This document shows, piece after piece, positions 14,405-24,825 of a DNA stretch of 27,696 nt. A model generated the notes under the pieces. The model searched no databases and had not been told where the DNA came from. It saw only the letters and a program-made list of their open reading frames with translations. The position numbers and the translations under genes were made by a program. Positions within the stretch are counted from its first letter, which is position 1. Every line of letters starts with the position of its first letter. Source of the stretch: BRH-c54 sp036567945 (GTDB taxonomy: Bacteria > Bacteroidota > Bacteroidia > Flavobacteriales_E > Vicingaceae); contig DATCTM010000075.1 of NCBI GenBank assembly GCA_036567945.1, forward strand, positions 1-27,696, read 5' to 3'.

Positions 14405-17400
14405 ATGAAATTTATTAAGATATGTATGGTTGCCTTTACTTTAGTAATTTCAACCATATCCTTTAACTTATTTGCTGCTGATTTTTATTGGGTAGGCAAT
14501 TCAGGTAGTTGGAATAATCCATCTCATTGGTCGTTAAGTAGTGGTGGGCAGGGAGGGGTGGGAGTTCCTTCAATAAATGATGATGTTATTTTTGATAATT
14601 TATCAATCACACAACCTTCAGAGATAGTTATTAATCAACAAGCTAGTTGTGCTTCATTTCAGGTGCAAACTTCACATAAAATTATTTTTTCATCTAATAA
14701 TGTTGCTGAACTAAACATAAATGGAGATTTTCAGGTTAATGAAAATTATGAAAATCAATTTTATGGAAGAACTATTTTTATATCTAATCAATCCGAAACA
14801 CAAATAAATACTAATAGAGTTACATTTTTAGGTGATGTTGAATTTAATGCTTCTTCTAAATTTAACTTAACTAGTGATTTAATCTTAACGGATTCCAACT
14901 TTATTTACCTTAAAAAAGGAGAGTTAGTAATTGATAATGTTACTGTTTACTCTGGAGGTATCGATGTTAGAAGTAATAGCACAAAGAAAATCACAACTAA
15001 AAATGCAGTAATTTACAATCATCAAAAAGCAAGATTTGATGCTAATAATTTTTCTTTAAGTAATGATAAATCTGATATTATTATTTTCAGACAAGCCCAA
15101 GATGTAAATACAGGGAGCCTCGATAAAAATAAACTTACCTTTAGCAATGGTTCTAAATTGACCAATACTTGTGGAGCGGTGCCTTTTACAATAACTACTT
15201 CAGTTTTATCTAATTATAATGGATATGGCGTTTCTTGTCAGGGTGTTTGTGATGCTATAGTTTATGTGGATATAACAGGTGGGGTTGGACCATTTAATAT
15301 ACTGTGGATAGGTTATGGATCTACGAATGATACATTATACAATGCTTGTCAGGGAAATGTAGGTGTACAAGTTACAGATATGGGTCAAAATCCTCCTTTT
15401 GGAACACAGTGTACGGACCAAGTAAATGTTACTAATCCAATTGCCTTGGCAATTAATTTAATTGGAATTATAGAACCTACATGTAATGGTGATTGTGATG
15501 GAGCAATTGGAACCAATGTAGCATTTGGTGTTTCACCATATTCAATTTCATGGGTGCAAGTACCTGATACTACACAAACAATTACCAATGTATGTGCTGG
15601 AGGTTATGATATTAACGTTGTTGATGCTAATGGGTGTACGGCAACACAAAATTTTGTATTAACAGAGCCTGATCCTTTAACTTTTCAGCTAGATAGCACA
15701 AATATTAATTGTTTTGGTACTTGTACAGGAACAGCAACAGTTTCTAATGAGGCTGGAGCAAACGGACCTCCATATTCTTATTCTTGGTTGCCTAATGGAG
15801 AAATAACTTCAGGAATTACTAATTTATGCCCTGGAGTATATACCGTTACTGTTTCTGATGGTGATGGATGTTCTACAACAGATAGTGTAAATATTACTAT
15901 TCCTAACCAACTACAGTGGGATACTACAGCTCAAAATGTTAGTTGTGGTGGGGTGTGTGATGGCTCAATTACGGTAAACATTTTAAGTGGAGGAACAGCA
16001 CCTTTTACTCACAATTGGAGTACAGGAGCAACGAATAATGGGGTGTCTTCAACCATTTCAGGCTTGTGTGCCGGAACATATACAGATTCTATAGTTGATG
16101 GAAATGGTTGTGATACAATTATCACTATAATCATAACAGAACCTGATACCTTATTAACTTCAACCACTTCTTCAAACGTTACTTGTTTTAGTGATTGTGA
16201 TGGTTATGCAGTAACTACAACTACAGGAGGAACTCCTGTTTATACTTACACCTGGTCATCAATTCCAGCTGGTTTGCCATTTAGCGGACAAGGTACAGAT
16301 TCTATTTTTAATTTATGTCCGGGGCAATATGTTGTGAGTATTGTTGATGCAAATAGTTGCTCAACATCCGATACTATAACAATAACTGAACCAGCATTGT
16401 TGGTAGCTAATCCCAGTGCTACTGATATGTCTTGTTCTGGTGTTTGTGATGGTAGTGTAACTGCTAACCCAACAGGAGGAACCACGCCTTATTCTTATGT
16501 TTGGACTGGTCCGGGAGGTCCTTATAATACACAATCTGTTAATAGTTTGTGTGCAGGAACTTATGTGGTAACGGTTACAGACTCTAATAATTGTGTTGCT
16601 ATTGATAGTGTTACAGTAACTTCTCCACTACCGTTAGCTATTACTATTAATAAAACAGACATGTCTTGTAATGGAGTATGTGATGGAACAGCTACAGCAA
16701 CAATTACAGGAGGAACTACTCCTTTTACTATAGTTTGGACAAGTGTTCCTGTAGGGCAGGTTGCTGCTGGTCAGGGAACAACTTCTATTTCTGCTCTTTG
16801 TGCAGGAACTTATACTATAAATGTTACCGATTCTAATGGATGTACTGCAAATGCCTCTGTTGTAATAAATGAACCAGCAAGTATCAATGCTAACTTAACA
16901 CAAACAGAAGTTACTTGTAATGGAGGTTGTGATGCGTCTGCAACTGTAACTCCATCAGGTGGTGTTGCACCATACTCTGTTTCATGGAATGGATTTGCTT
17001 TTGTTCCAGTAGTAGGAGGGTTTAATACTATAAATGGGTTATGTGCAGGAAATCATACTGTTATTGTTAGAGATGCAAATAATTGTACTACAACAATTAA
17101 TTTTACTATTACAGAACCAGATGCATTAATAACATCAACAACAGGAACTGATTTAGCATGTAATGGAATTTGTAATGGTACTGCAACAACCACTCCTTCA
17201 GGAGGAAGTGGAACATATACTTTTACTTGGACGACTATACCTGCGGGACTTACCTTTACCGGTCAGGGAACAAATGCTATAACTAATCTTTGTGCAGGAA
17301 CTTATATTGTTACTATTACAGATACGTCTAATTGTTCAGTTAACGATACTATTGTGATAAATGAACCTCAAGCTATTAATCCAAATACTCAATTTTCTAA

Positions 17401-20400
17401 TATGAGTTGTAATGGAGTAAATGATGGTTCTGCAGTAGCAGTACCTACAGGTGGAAATCCGGCTTATAACATAAGTTGGGTATTATTACCAGGAACTCCA
17501 ATTGCCGGAAATCCTATAAATGGTTTAGGAGCTGGCCAGTATGAAGTTACTGTTATTGATGCTAATGGTTGTGAAGTTAGGGATACTATTACCATCACTA
17601 ATCCTCCGGTTTTAAACCTTAATGTTACAGCTACAAATGCAAGTTGTCAAGCAATTTGTGATGGTTCTGCTGTAGCGGTAGCTTCAGGAGGAACTCCGGG
17701 ATATTCTTATCAATGGGATGCTAATGCAGGAAGTCAAACTACAGACTCCGCTACAAACCTTTGTGCAGGAACCTACAGTGTTACTGTAACTGATACTAAT
17801 GGGTGTACTGCTTCTGGTAATGTTACCATAGCTCCTTCAATAACTATTAATATCACAACCACAGCAATTACTATTAGTTGTAATGGTGTGTGTGATGGAA
17901 GTGCAACAGCAAATCCTTCAGGAGGAACATTGCCTTATTCTTACAGCTGGTCTAATGGAGATACAACCCAAACATCAAGTGGACTTTGCCCAGGAATGGT
18001 GTATGTTACAGTAACTGATGCAAATGGTTGTACTGCCGTTGATTCGGTAAATATGCCTGTTGATCCATCTGTTTTAGTACCAAATGGAGTTATTGATCAA
18101 CAAATTACTTGTGCGGGGAATTGTGATGGAATGGTGTCATCAGCTCCAACAGGAGGGACTCCACCTTATTCAATTTCATGGTCAGTACCTGATACGAACA
18201 ATGTATGTCCTGGTATTGCTGTTGTAACAGTTACAGATAACAATGGTTGTATTCAATCAGATACCTTAACATTAGTAGCTCCTGATACCATAGCTCCTAA
18301 CCCTACCATTACTAATGTTTTATGTAGTGGTAACAATACAGGAAGTATCTGTGTTGCTCCAACAGGAGGGACACCTGGATACACTTTTGTTTGGTCGGGA
18401 GGATTAGGTACAAATGCATGTATTAATAATGTGCCAGCTGGAACATATTCTGTAACAATTACAGATTCAAGTGGATGTTCAAGGGTTGATACATTTACTA
18501 TAACATCACCTTCAGCATTAACATCTAACCCAATACAAACTAATGTAAGTTGTTTTGGAGCTAATGATGGTTCAGCAGGCGTAACTGTTTCCGGAGGTGT
18601 TTCTCCATATACTTATACTTGGTCAACAACCGATACTACATCATCTATAACCAACTTAGCACCTGGAAATTACTCTGTAACAGTTATGGATTCAAATGGA
18701 TGTACAACGGTTCAGAATTTTACTATAACTGAACCGAATCAATTATTAGCTAATGCTACAGGAACTAATGTTGCTTGCGGTGGAGCTCCATGTACAGGAA
18801 GTGTTGCTGCTAGTCCATCTGGTGGTGTTCCCGGATTTACTTATTTATGGTCAACTAACTCCAATCCAAACCTTGGTACTACTTCATCATTAACTAATTT
18901 ATGTCCAGATACCTACATTATAACTGTAACAGATACTAATGGTTGTACAGCTGTGGATTCATTTACGGTTACAGCACCAACAACACTTACTGTTGCTTTA
19001 ACTTCTACTGATCCAACCTGTAATGGTCTTTCTAACGGAAGTGCTACTGCTACACCAAGTGGAGGAACTGCTCCTTATACTTATTCATGGGTAGGAACAT
19101 GTGCTCCTTCTCCAAATAATACAGCTTCAGTTACTGGTTTATGTGCAGGTACTTATACGGTAACAGTTACCGATAGCTTAGGATGTAGTTTTGTAGGAAA
19201 CGTAACCTTAACCGATCCTGATCCAATTGCAGCAAACCCTGTTGTTACCAATGCTAATTGTGGTGTTTGTGATGGAGTTATTGCTACTTTCCCTTCAGGT
19301 GGAGATGGTGTTTATTCTCATTCATGGTCAACAGGAGCTACAAGCTCTACGATAACTAATCTTTGTGCAGGATTTTATACGGATACTATTACAGATAATA
19401 GTGGATGTGTTGCCGTAATTACTATAGCTGTAAGTAATCCAACAGGTCCAACAGGAATAACATCAACTGTTAATAATGCTACTTGTTTTGGTACTTGCGA
19501 TGGTTCACTTAATGCACTACCAATTGGAGGAACTGCACCATTTTCTTATGCTTGGACATCAACTCCGGCAGGAGGACCTTATGCTAATGACAGTACTTTA
19601 ACAGGACTGTGTGCCGGAACGTACCATCTTACATTAACTGATGCAAGCAATTGTGTACTGGCAGCAAATGTAGTGGTTGGTCAGGCAGATAGTATTATTG
19701 AAAATTTAAATATTACAGATGCTACTTGTTTGGGAACTTGTGATGGGATGGCATCTGTTACGCCAAGTGGAGGGACAGCACCTTATACTTATTTATGGAG
19801 TAATGGAGCAACCACATCATCTACTTCAGGTTTTTGTGTTGGTGCAGCAAATGTAACCATTACTGATGCTAATGGTTGTAATAAAACAATAAACTTTAAT
19901 ATAACTAGCCCTTCTCAATTAACGGTAAGTATCACTACAACAGATGCTACTTGTAATGGAAATTGTGATGGAACTGCAACAGCAACACCAAATGGTGGAA
20001 CAGCACCTTATACTTATCAATGGAATGATGCTTTAAATCAAACTACACAAACAGCAACAGGGTTGTGTGCCGGTTCTTATAATGTACAGGTTACTGATGT
20101 TAATGGATGTACTACGGTAGAGCCAGTTACCATTAATGAACCATCTGTTATTACACCAAACTTAACAACTACCGATGCTACTTGTGGAAATGCTGATGGA
20201 ACCGCAGGAGTTGCTCCAACAGGAGGAACGCCAGGATATACTTATTCTTGGAATTTTGGACCTATTGTACCGAATGTTACAGGATTATTGGCAGGTACTT
20301 ATTCTGTTACCATTACTGATAATAATGGGTGTAGTGTGGTTGTTCCCGTAACAATTAGCAATGCAAATGGACCAAGTATTTCTTTAAATACAACAAATGC

Positions 20401-23400
20401 AACTTGTAGTGGTGTTTGTGATGGTTCAGCTTCTGTTGCTGTAACTTCAGGAGTGCCGCCTTATACTTATTTATGGAGTAATAGTGCAACCACAACAAGT
20501 ATTAACGGATTATGTGCAGGAAACTATACTGTGCAAGTAACCGATGGTAATGGATGTGTAACTGCTCAAGCTTTTACCATTTCAGATAATTCACCTATTA
20601 GTGTAAGTGTTTCAACTGTTGATGCAACTTGTAACGGAGCGTGTGATGGCTCAGCAGTAGCAACCCCAAACGGTGGAACTGCTCCTTATAGTTATAGTTG
20701 GAGTACCGGACACACCATAAATGCTGTTGCAGGATTGTGTGCAGGAAATTATACAGTAACAGTAACAGATGCGTTAGGTTGTAGTGTAGTTCAGAATGTA
20801 ACGATTAATTCACCTAATAATTTAACTGTTAATGTTTCCGGAAGTAATGCAAGTTGTAACGGAGGAAGCAATGGAACAGCAACGGCTACACCAAATGGAG
20901 GAACAGCTCCATATACGTATTCATGGAATACAGGAGCTACAACAGCTTCAATTTTTGGACTAACAGCAGGTACTTATACAGTAACTGTTACAGATGCAAA
21001 TGGTTGCTCAACTACTGGTAATGTAACTATTGGAGAAGGTTCTACTATTACAGCAACTATCAACACAACAGATGCTACTTGTGGTATTTGTGATGGGACA
21101 GCTACAGTAACTGCTCCGGCAGGTGGTGCTGGAGGGCCATATACTTATTCGTGGTTGCCTAGTGGTCAAACAACGGCCTCAGTTAATGGATTATGCCCTG
21201 GTGCTTACACTGTTGAGGTTACAGATAATAATGGATGTTCAAATACATTTAATGTTTTAATAAGCAATCCAAACGGACCTTCTTTAAGCATGAGTGCTGA
21301 TAGTGTTACTTGTTTTGGCAGTTGTGATGGTTCTGCTAATGTTACAGTAACTTCAGGAGCGGCACCATTCATTTATCAATGGGATGATCCAAGCTTATCT
21401 AATTTAGATAGTGCAGTAAACTTATGCGCAGGATTATATAATGTTGTAGTGCAAGATGCAAATGGATGTATAAGTGTAGATAGTATAACTGTTGGAACGC
21501 CACAACAAATTTTAGCAAATATTACATCAACCAACCCAACATGTAATGGTGTGTGTGATGGTACAGCTACAGCGAACCCAACCGGAGGAATAGGAACATA
21601 TTCTTATGCATGGAGTAATGGGCAGCTTACGCCAACAGCTACTAACTTATGTGCAGGAACACATACAGTTGTTATAACAGATCAAAATGGATGTTCAATA
21701 ACTGATAGTGTAACATTAACTGAACCAACAAGTATATTAATTACTGCAAGTTCAACTAATCCAACATGTAATGGTGATTGCGATGCAACAGCTTTAGCAA
21801 CCGCTTCAGGAGGAACTGCTCCATATTCTTACTCATGGAATACATCGCCTGTACAAAACAACTCATTAGCTACTGCTTTATGTGCAGGGACTTATACTGT
21901 TACAGTTACGGATGCAAATGGATGTGTAGATTCAGCTGTGGTTAATGTGGTAGATAATCCAATTTTAACTACTTCAACAAGTACTACTCCTCCAACATGT
22001 AATGGAAATTGTGATGGAACTGCTACTACAACTCCAAGCGGAGGGGCAGCCCCATATAGTTATTCTTGGAGTAACGGACAAACTACCGCTACAGCAATTA
22101 ATTTATGTGCAGGAACATACACGGTAACTATCACAGATGGAAATAATTGTACCACCACAGATACAGTGGTTATTAATAATGCAGCTATTGTTAATGATAG
22201 CACTGTAGTTACTAATCCTACTTGTGGAGTATGTAACGGAGCAGTTACTTCTACACCTGTAGGCGGAGTTGGTCCTTATGATTTTGTATGGACAGCCGTT
22301 ACAGGACCAAATCCATCATTACCTGTTACAACCACTAATGCGACAAGTTCTACCGTTAATGGATTATGTGCTGGAACTATTCAACTACAATTAACCGATT
22401 TAGGAACAGGTTGTGTTTCTACTCACACAATAATTATAAATAGTGATGTAACAGCGACAGCTAACATAACGTCAACAGATGAAACTTGCGCAAATGCTTG
22501 TAATGGAACTGCTTTAGCATCAGTTAGTGGAGGTACTACACCTTATACGTTTAGTTGGTCACCTTCGGGAGGTAATGATTCTTTAGCAACCAACCTTTGT
22601 GCAGGATTTTATACAGTAACTATTACTGATGCTAATGGTTGTATTTTAACAGATACAGTTACCATTAATACTAATAATTTGAATTTAAGTATTAGCAATA
22701 TTGTTCCTGAATCTTGTTTTGGAGTTTGTGATGGAATGGCTACTGTGGTAGTAGGAGCTGGAACTTCCCCATTTACTTATCAATGGAATGTTACTAATCC
22801 TTTACAAACAACACCAACTGCTACTAATTTATGTGCAGGGGTTTATACTGCAGTAGTAACTGATAGTTTAAATTGTGTAGATTCTATTTCTGCTACGATA
22901 AATAGCCCAACTCAATTAGTTCCTTCAACTACTGTAACATCACCAATTAGTTGTAATGGTGTTTGTGATGGAGCAATAACAGCAAATCCAAGTGGAGGTT
23001 CTGCGCCATATACCTACTTATGGGATGATCCTTTAGCACAAACTACTCAAACAGCGACAGGGTTATGTGCAGGAACTTATGTGGTAACCATTACCGATGC
23101 CAATGGTTGTTCTGGAAATGATACCATTACACTTAATGAACCTTCTGCGGTATTAGCTAATGAAGTAATAGTTACTCCGGCTTGTAATGTTTGTGATGGT
23201 TCTATCACCTTAAATCCAACTGGTGGAATTGGACCATTTACCTACTTATGGACAACTCCAACAAGTCCGCCAAACCCAACAACAGCAATGATTACTAATC
23301 TTTGTGCAGGAGCTTATTCAGTTGATATAACTGATCAAGGAACAGGTTGTGTTACTACATTTAACTTTGCATTAAGCAATACTAATGCTCCAGATCCAAA

Positions 23401-24817
23401 TACAACAGTTACTAATGTTACTTGTGGTGGTATTTGTGATGGACAAATTATAGCTAATCCAACAGGAGGAACAACACCTTATACAATTTCATTTAATCCT
23501 GGAGGAACGGCTAACCCACAAACTAATCTTTGTGCAGGAGTTTATACAGTAACAGTTACCGATTCTGTTGGATGTGTTGGAGTGTCTGTTGATACTGTTG
23601 TAGCACCAGATGTTATGATTACAAATATTAACTCAACAGATATTACATGTAATGGAGCCAATGATGGTACTGCAACTGTAAATGTTGTTGGTGGAGTTCC
23701 AAATTATAACTTTTCTTGGTCGCCATCATCACAAAGTGGACAAACTGTAACAGGATTAAGTGCCGGAGTTCATATTGTTACAATTACCGATGATAATGGT
23801 TGTAGTGTAGTTGATAGCGTTACTATTACTGAACCTTCAGCAATTTCTATTACTTCGTCAACAACAGATGTAACCTGTTCTTCTGTATGTGATGGAGATG
23901 CAACTGTTGTAGTTAGTGGTGGTGCAGGTGGTTACTCATTCCAATGGAATGGAGATTTAACTCCTGGACAAACTGCAACAGCCAACAACTTATGTTTTGG
24001 AGCTAATGGGTTGCTAATTACTGATCAAAATGGTTGTACAGATACATTTACTATAAATATAGGAGCAATAGATACTGTGTTAGCATTTGCTGGAAATGAT
24101 ACCAGTGTTTGTTTCGGATCTCCAATAACATTAATAGGAAATGGCATTGGAAACATAGCTTCAGTAGAGTGGTTTGAATTGCCAAGTATGACTTCAATAG
24201 CAACAACTGATACCATAACTGTTACTTCAACATCAGCAGGGCAAGTTTGTTATGTCTATACGGTATATGGTACAAATGCCAGCTGTTTTGATATGGATAC
24301 GGTTTGTGTAACCATAGATCCGTTACCTATTGCCAATGCAGGTCCTGATGTTACTATTTTTGAAGAAGGTTCTACTCAGCTAAACGGTAGTGGAGGCGTA
24401 ACATACACTTGGACACCTAGTTATGGGTTAAGCGATACTACTATTGCTAATCCGATTGCTAATCCAATGCAGACTACCACTTATTACCTAACCGTAACAT
24501 CTCCTGCAGGGTGTGTTTCTACAGATAGTGTAATTGTAACAGTTTTACCTAAAATTGTTTTCCCTGATGGTATTACACCAAATGGTGATGGAGTAAATGA
24601 TGTTTGGATAATTGATTTTATTGAAGAGTTCCCAAATAATGTGGTAGAAATTTACAATCGTTGGGGAGAATTATTGTTCCATGCAGATGGGTATAAACAA
24701 GATTGGGATGGAAGCTATAATGGTAAACCATTACCAATAGGAACTTATTATTTTGTAATAGAGTTAAACGATGGAAAAACTAAACCTTATACAGGTCCGA
24801 TAACCATTTTAAGGTAA
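14405..24817 (+). CDS. Giant SprB-like surface adhesin with cysteine-rich repeats and T9SS type B tail
   Basis: The 3470-residue secreted protein has four parts. A signal peptide covers about residues 1-25 (MKFIKICMVAFTLVISTIS, cleavage near FAA). An N-terminal beta domain (about 26-265) opens with FYWVGNSGSWNNPSHWSL, common at the start of giant Bacteroidota surface proteins, and continues as helix-like strands. The array of 38 SprB-type repeats (about 275-3225, 73-88 residues each) follows the scheme C-NGV-C-DG, GGTAPYSYSW, LCAGTYTVTVTD, NGC, ITEP. Two Ig/PKD-like domains (about 3226-3382) precede the CHU_C type B sorting tail (about 3383-3470: FPDGITPNGDGVNDVW, EIYNRWGELLF, YYFVIEL). SprB is the mobile gliding adhesin of Flavobacterium johnsoniae; here adhesion is likely, and gliding cannot be judged because no gld genes lie nearby. 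The next gene is a PorP/SprF partner 8 bases away. The cysteine content is unusual (see findings). Confidence 0.93.
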   Translation: MKFIKICMVAFTLVISTISFNLFAADFYWVGNSGSWNNPSHWSLSSGGQGGVGVPSINDDVIFDNLSITQPSEIVINQQASCASFQVQTSHKIIFSSNNVAELNINGDFQVNENYENQFYGRTIFISNQSETQINTNRVTFLGDVEFNASSKFNLTSDLILTDSNFIYLKKGELVIDNVTVYSGGIDVRSNSTKKITTKNAVIYNHQKARFDANNFSLSNDKSDIIIFRQAQDVNTGSLDKNKLTFSNGSKLTNTCGAVPFTITTSVLSNYNGYGVSCQGVCDAIVYVDITGGVGPFNILWIGYGSTNDTLYNACQGNVGVQVTDMGQNPPFGTQCTDQVNVTNPIALAINLIGIIEPTCNGDCDGAIGTNVAFGVSPYSISWVQVPDTTQTITNVCAGGYDINVVDANGCTATQNFVLTEPDPLTFQLDSTNINCFGTCTGTATVSNEAGANGPPYSYSWLPNGEITSGITNLCPGVYTVTVSDGDGCSTTDSVNITIPNQLQWDTTAQNVSCGGVCDGSITVNILSGGTAPFTHNWSTGATNNGVSSTISGLCAGTYTDSIVDGNGCDTIITIIITEPDTLLTSTTSSNVTCFSDCDGYAVTTTTGGTPVYTYTWSSIPAGLPFSGQGTDSIFNLCPGQYVVSIVDANSCSTSDTITITEPALLVANPSATDMSCSGVCDGSVTANPTGGTTPYSYVWTGPGGPYNTQSVNSLCAGTYVVTVTDSNNCVAIDSVTVTSPLPLAITINKTDMSCNGVCDGTATATITGGTTPFTIVWTSVPVGQVAAGQGTTSISALCAGTYTINVTDSNGCTANASVVINEPASINANLTQTEVTCNGGCDASATVTPSGGVAPYSVSWNGFAFVPVVGGFNTINGLCAGNHTVIVRDANNCTTTINFTITEPDALITSTTGTDLACNGICNGTATTTPSGGSGTYTFTWTTIPAGLTFTGQGTNAITNLCAGTYIVTITDTSNCSVNDTIVINEPQAINPNTQFSNMSCNGVNDGSAVAVPTGGNPAYNISWVLLPGTPIAGNPINGLGAGQYEVTVIDANGCEVRDTITITNPPVLNLNVTATNASCQAICDGSAVAVASGGTPGYSYQWDANAGSQTTDSATNLCAGTYSVTVTDTNGCTASGNVTIAPSITINITTTAITISCNGVCDGSATANPSGGTLPYSYSWSNGDTTQTSSGLCPGMVYVTVTDANGCTAVDSVNMPVDPSVLVPNGVIDQQITCAGNCDGMVSSAPTGGTPPYSISWSVPDTNNVCPGIAVVTVTDNNGCIQSDTLTLVAPDTIAPNPTITNVLCSGNNTGSICVAPTGGTPGYTFVWSGGLGTNACINNVPAGTYSVTITDSSGCSRVDTFTITSPSALTSNPIQTNVSCFGANDGSAGVTVSGGVSPYTYTWSTTDTTSSITNLAPGNYSVTVMDSNGCTTVQNFTITEPNQLLANATGTNVACGGAPCTGSVAASPSGGVPGFTYLWSTNSNPNLGTTSSLTNLCPDTYIITVTDTNGCTAVDSFTVTAPTTLTVALTSTDPTCNGLSNGSATATPSGGTAPYTYSWVGTCAPSPNNTASVTGLCAGTYTVTVTDSLGCSFVGNVTLTDPDPIAANPVVTNANCGVCDGVIATFPSGGDGVYSHSWSTGATSSTITNLCAGFYTDTITDNSGCVAVITIAVSNPTGPTGITSTVNNATCFGTCDGSLNALPIGGTAPFSYAWTSTPAGGPYANDSTLTGLCAGTYHLTLTDASNCVLAANVVVGQADSIIENLNITDATCLGTCDGMASVTPSGGTAPYTYLWSNGATTSSTSGFCVGAANVTITDANGCNKTINFNITSPSQLTVSITTTDATCNGNCDGTATATPNGGTAPYTYQWNDALNQTTQTATGLCAGSYNVQVTDVNGCTTVEPVTINEPSVITPNLTTTDATCGNADGTAGVAPTGGTPGYTYSWNFGPIVPNVTGLLAGTYSVTITDNNGCSVVVPVTISNANGPSISLNTTNATCSGVCDGSASVAVTSGVPPYTYLWSNSATTTSINGLCAGNYTVQVTDGNGCVTAQAFTISDNSPISVSVSTVDATCNGACDGSAVATPNGGTAPYSYSWSTGHTINAVAGLCAGNYTVTVTDALGCSVVQNVTINSPNNLTVNVSGSNASCNGGSNGTATATPNGGTAPYTYSWNTGATTASIFGLTAGTYTVTVTDANGCSTTGNVTIGEGSTITATINTTDATCGICDGTATVTAPAGGAGGPYTYSWLPSGQTTASVNGLCPGAYTVEVTDNNGCSNTFNVLISNPNGPSLSMSADSVTCFGSCDGSANVTVTSGAAPFIYQWDDPSLSNLDSAVNLCAGLYNVVVQDANGCISVDSITVGTPQQILANITSTNPTCNGVCDGTATANPTGGIGTYSYAWSNGQLTPTATNLCAGTHTVVITDQNGCSITDSVTLTEPTSILITASSTNPTCNGDCDATALATASGGTAPYSYSWNTSPVQNNSLATALCAGTYTVTVTDANGCVDSAVVNVVDNPILTTSTSTTPPTCNGNCDGTATTTPSGGAAPYSYSWSNGQTTATAINLCAGTYTVTITDGNNCTTTDTVVINNAAIVNDSTVVTNPTCGVCNGAVTSTPVGGVGPYDFVWTAVTGPNPSLPVTTTNATSSTVNGLCAGTIQLQLTDLGTGCVSTHTIIINSDVTATANITSTDETCANACNGTALASVSGGTTPYTFSWSPSGGNDSLATNLCAGFYTVTITDANGCILTDTVTINTNNLNLSISNIVPESCFGVCDGMATVVVGAGTSPFTYQWNVTNPLQTTPTATNLCAGVYTAVVTDSLNCVDSISATINSPTQLVPSTTVTSPISCNGVCDGAITANPSGGSAPYTYLWDDPLAQTTQTATGLCAGTYVVTITDANGCSGNDTITLNEPSAVLANEVIVTPACNVCDGSITLNPTGGIGPFTYLWTTPTSPPNPTTAMITNLCAGAYSVDITDQGTGCVTTFNFALSNTNAPDPNTTVTNVTCGGICDGQIIANPTGGTTPYTISFNPGGTANPQTNLCAGVYTVTVTDSVGCVGVSVDTVVAPDVMITNINSTDITCNGANDGTATVNVVGGVPNYNFSWSPSSQSGQTVTGLSAGVHIVTITDDNGCSVVDSVTITEPSAISITSSTTDVTCSSVCDGDATVVVSGGAGGYSFQWNGDLTPGQTATANNLCFGANGLLITDQNGCTDTFTINIGAIDTVLAFAGNDTSVCFGSPITLIGNGIGNIASVEWFELPSMTSIATTDTITVTSTSAGQVCYVYTVYGTNASCFDMDTVCVTIDPLPIANAGPDVTIFEEGSTQLNGSGGVTYTWTPSYGLSDTTIANPIANPMQTTTYYLTVTSPAGCVSTDSVIVTVLPKIVFPDGITPNGDGVNDVWIIDFIEEFPNNVVEIYNRWGELLFHADGYKQDWDGSYNGKPLPIGTYYFVIELNDGKTKPYTGPITILR
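15220..24080 (+). repeat. Tandem array of 38 coding SprB-type repeats
   Basis: By hand the array divides into 38 units of about 220-265 bases, starting at the unit around C278 (codon at 15236) and ending near 24080. Most units have four Cys in the order C-x(2-4)-C, LCxG, and a late GC or NC; five units (17377-17616, 18521-18745, 20152-20386, 20825-21050, 23617-23845) have two. Units are strongly diverged at DNA level; the best match I found is 32 bases with 3 mismatches (20039-20070 against 23039-23070). A subtype with C-x2-C or its cysteine-less equivalent, often ending in an SNxxGP linker, begins near 19220, 20152, 21050, 22190 and 23157. Confidence 0.88.
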
Positions 24818-24825
24818 GTTATAAG

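Noticed and set aside
15220..24080. CRISPR-like or satellite array suggested by regular spacing of about 230 bases
   Set aside because: The units are translated in one continuous frame, are diverged at DNA level and encode SprB-type domains; no short identical repeats with unique spacers exist.
15385..24216. Short minus-strand open frames within the adhesin gene (15385-15588, 16246-16485, 24025-24216)
   Set aside because: Reverse-frame shadows of the repetitive Thr/Gly/Val-rich coding sequence.
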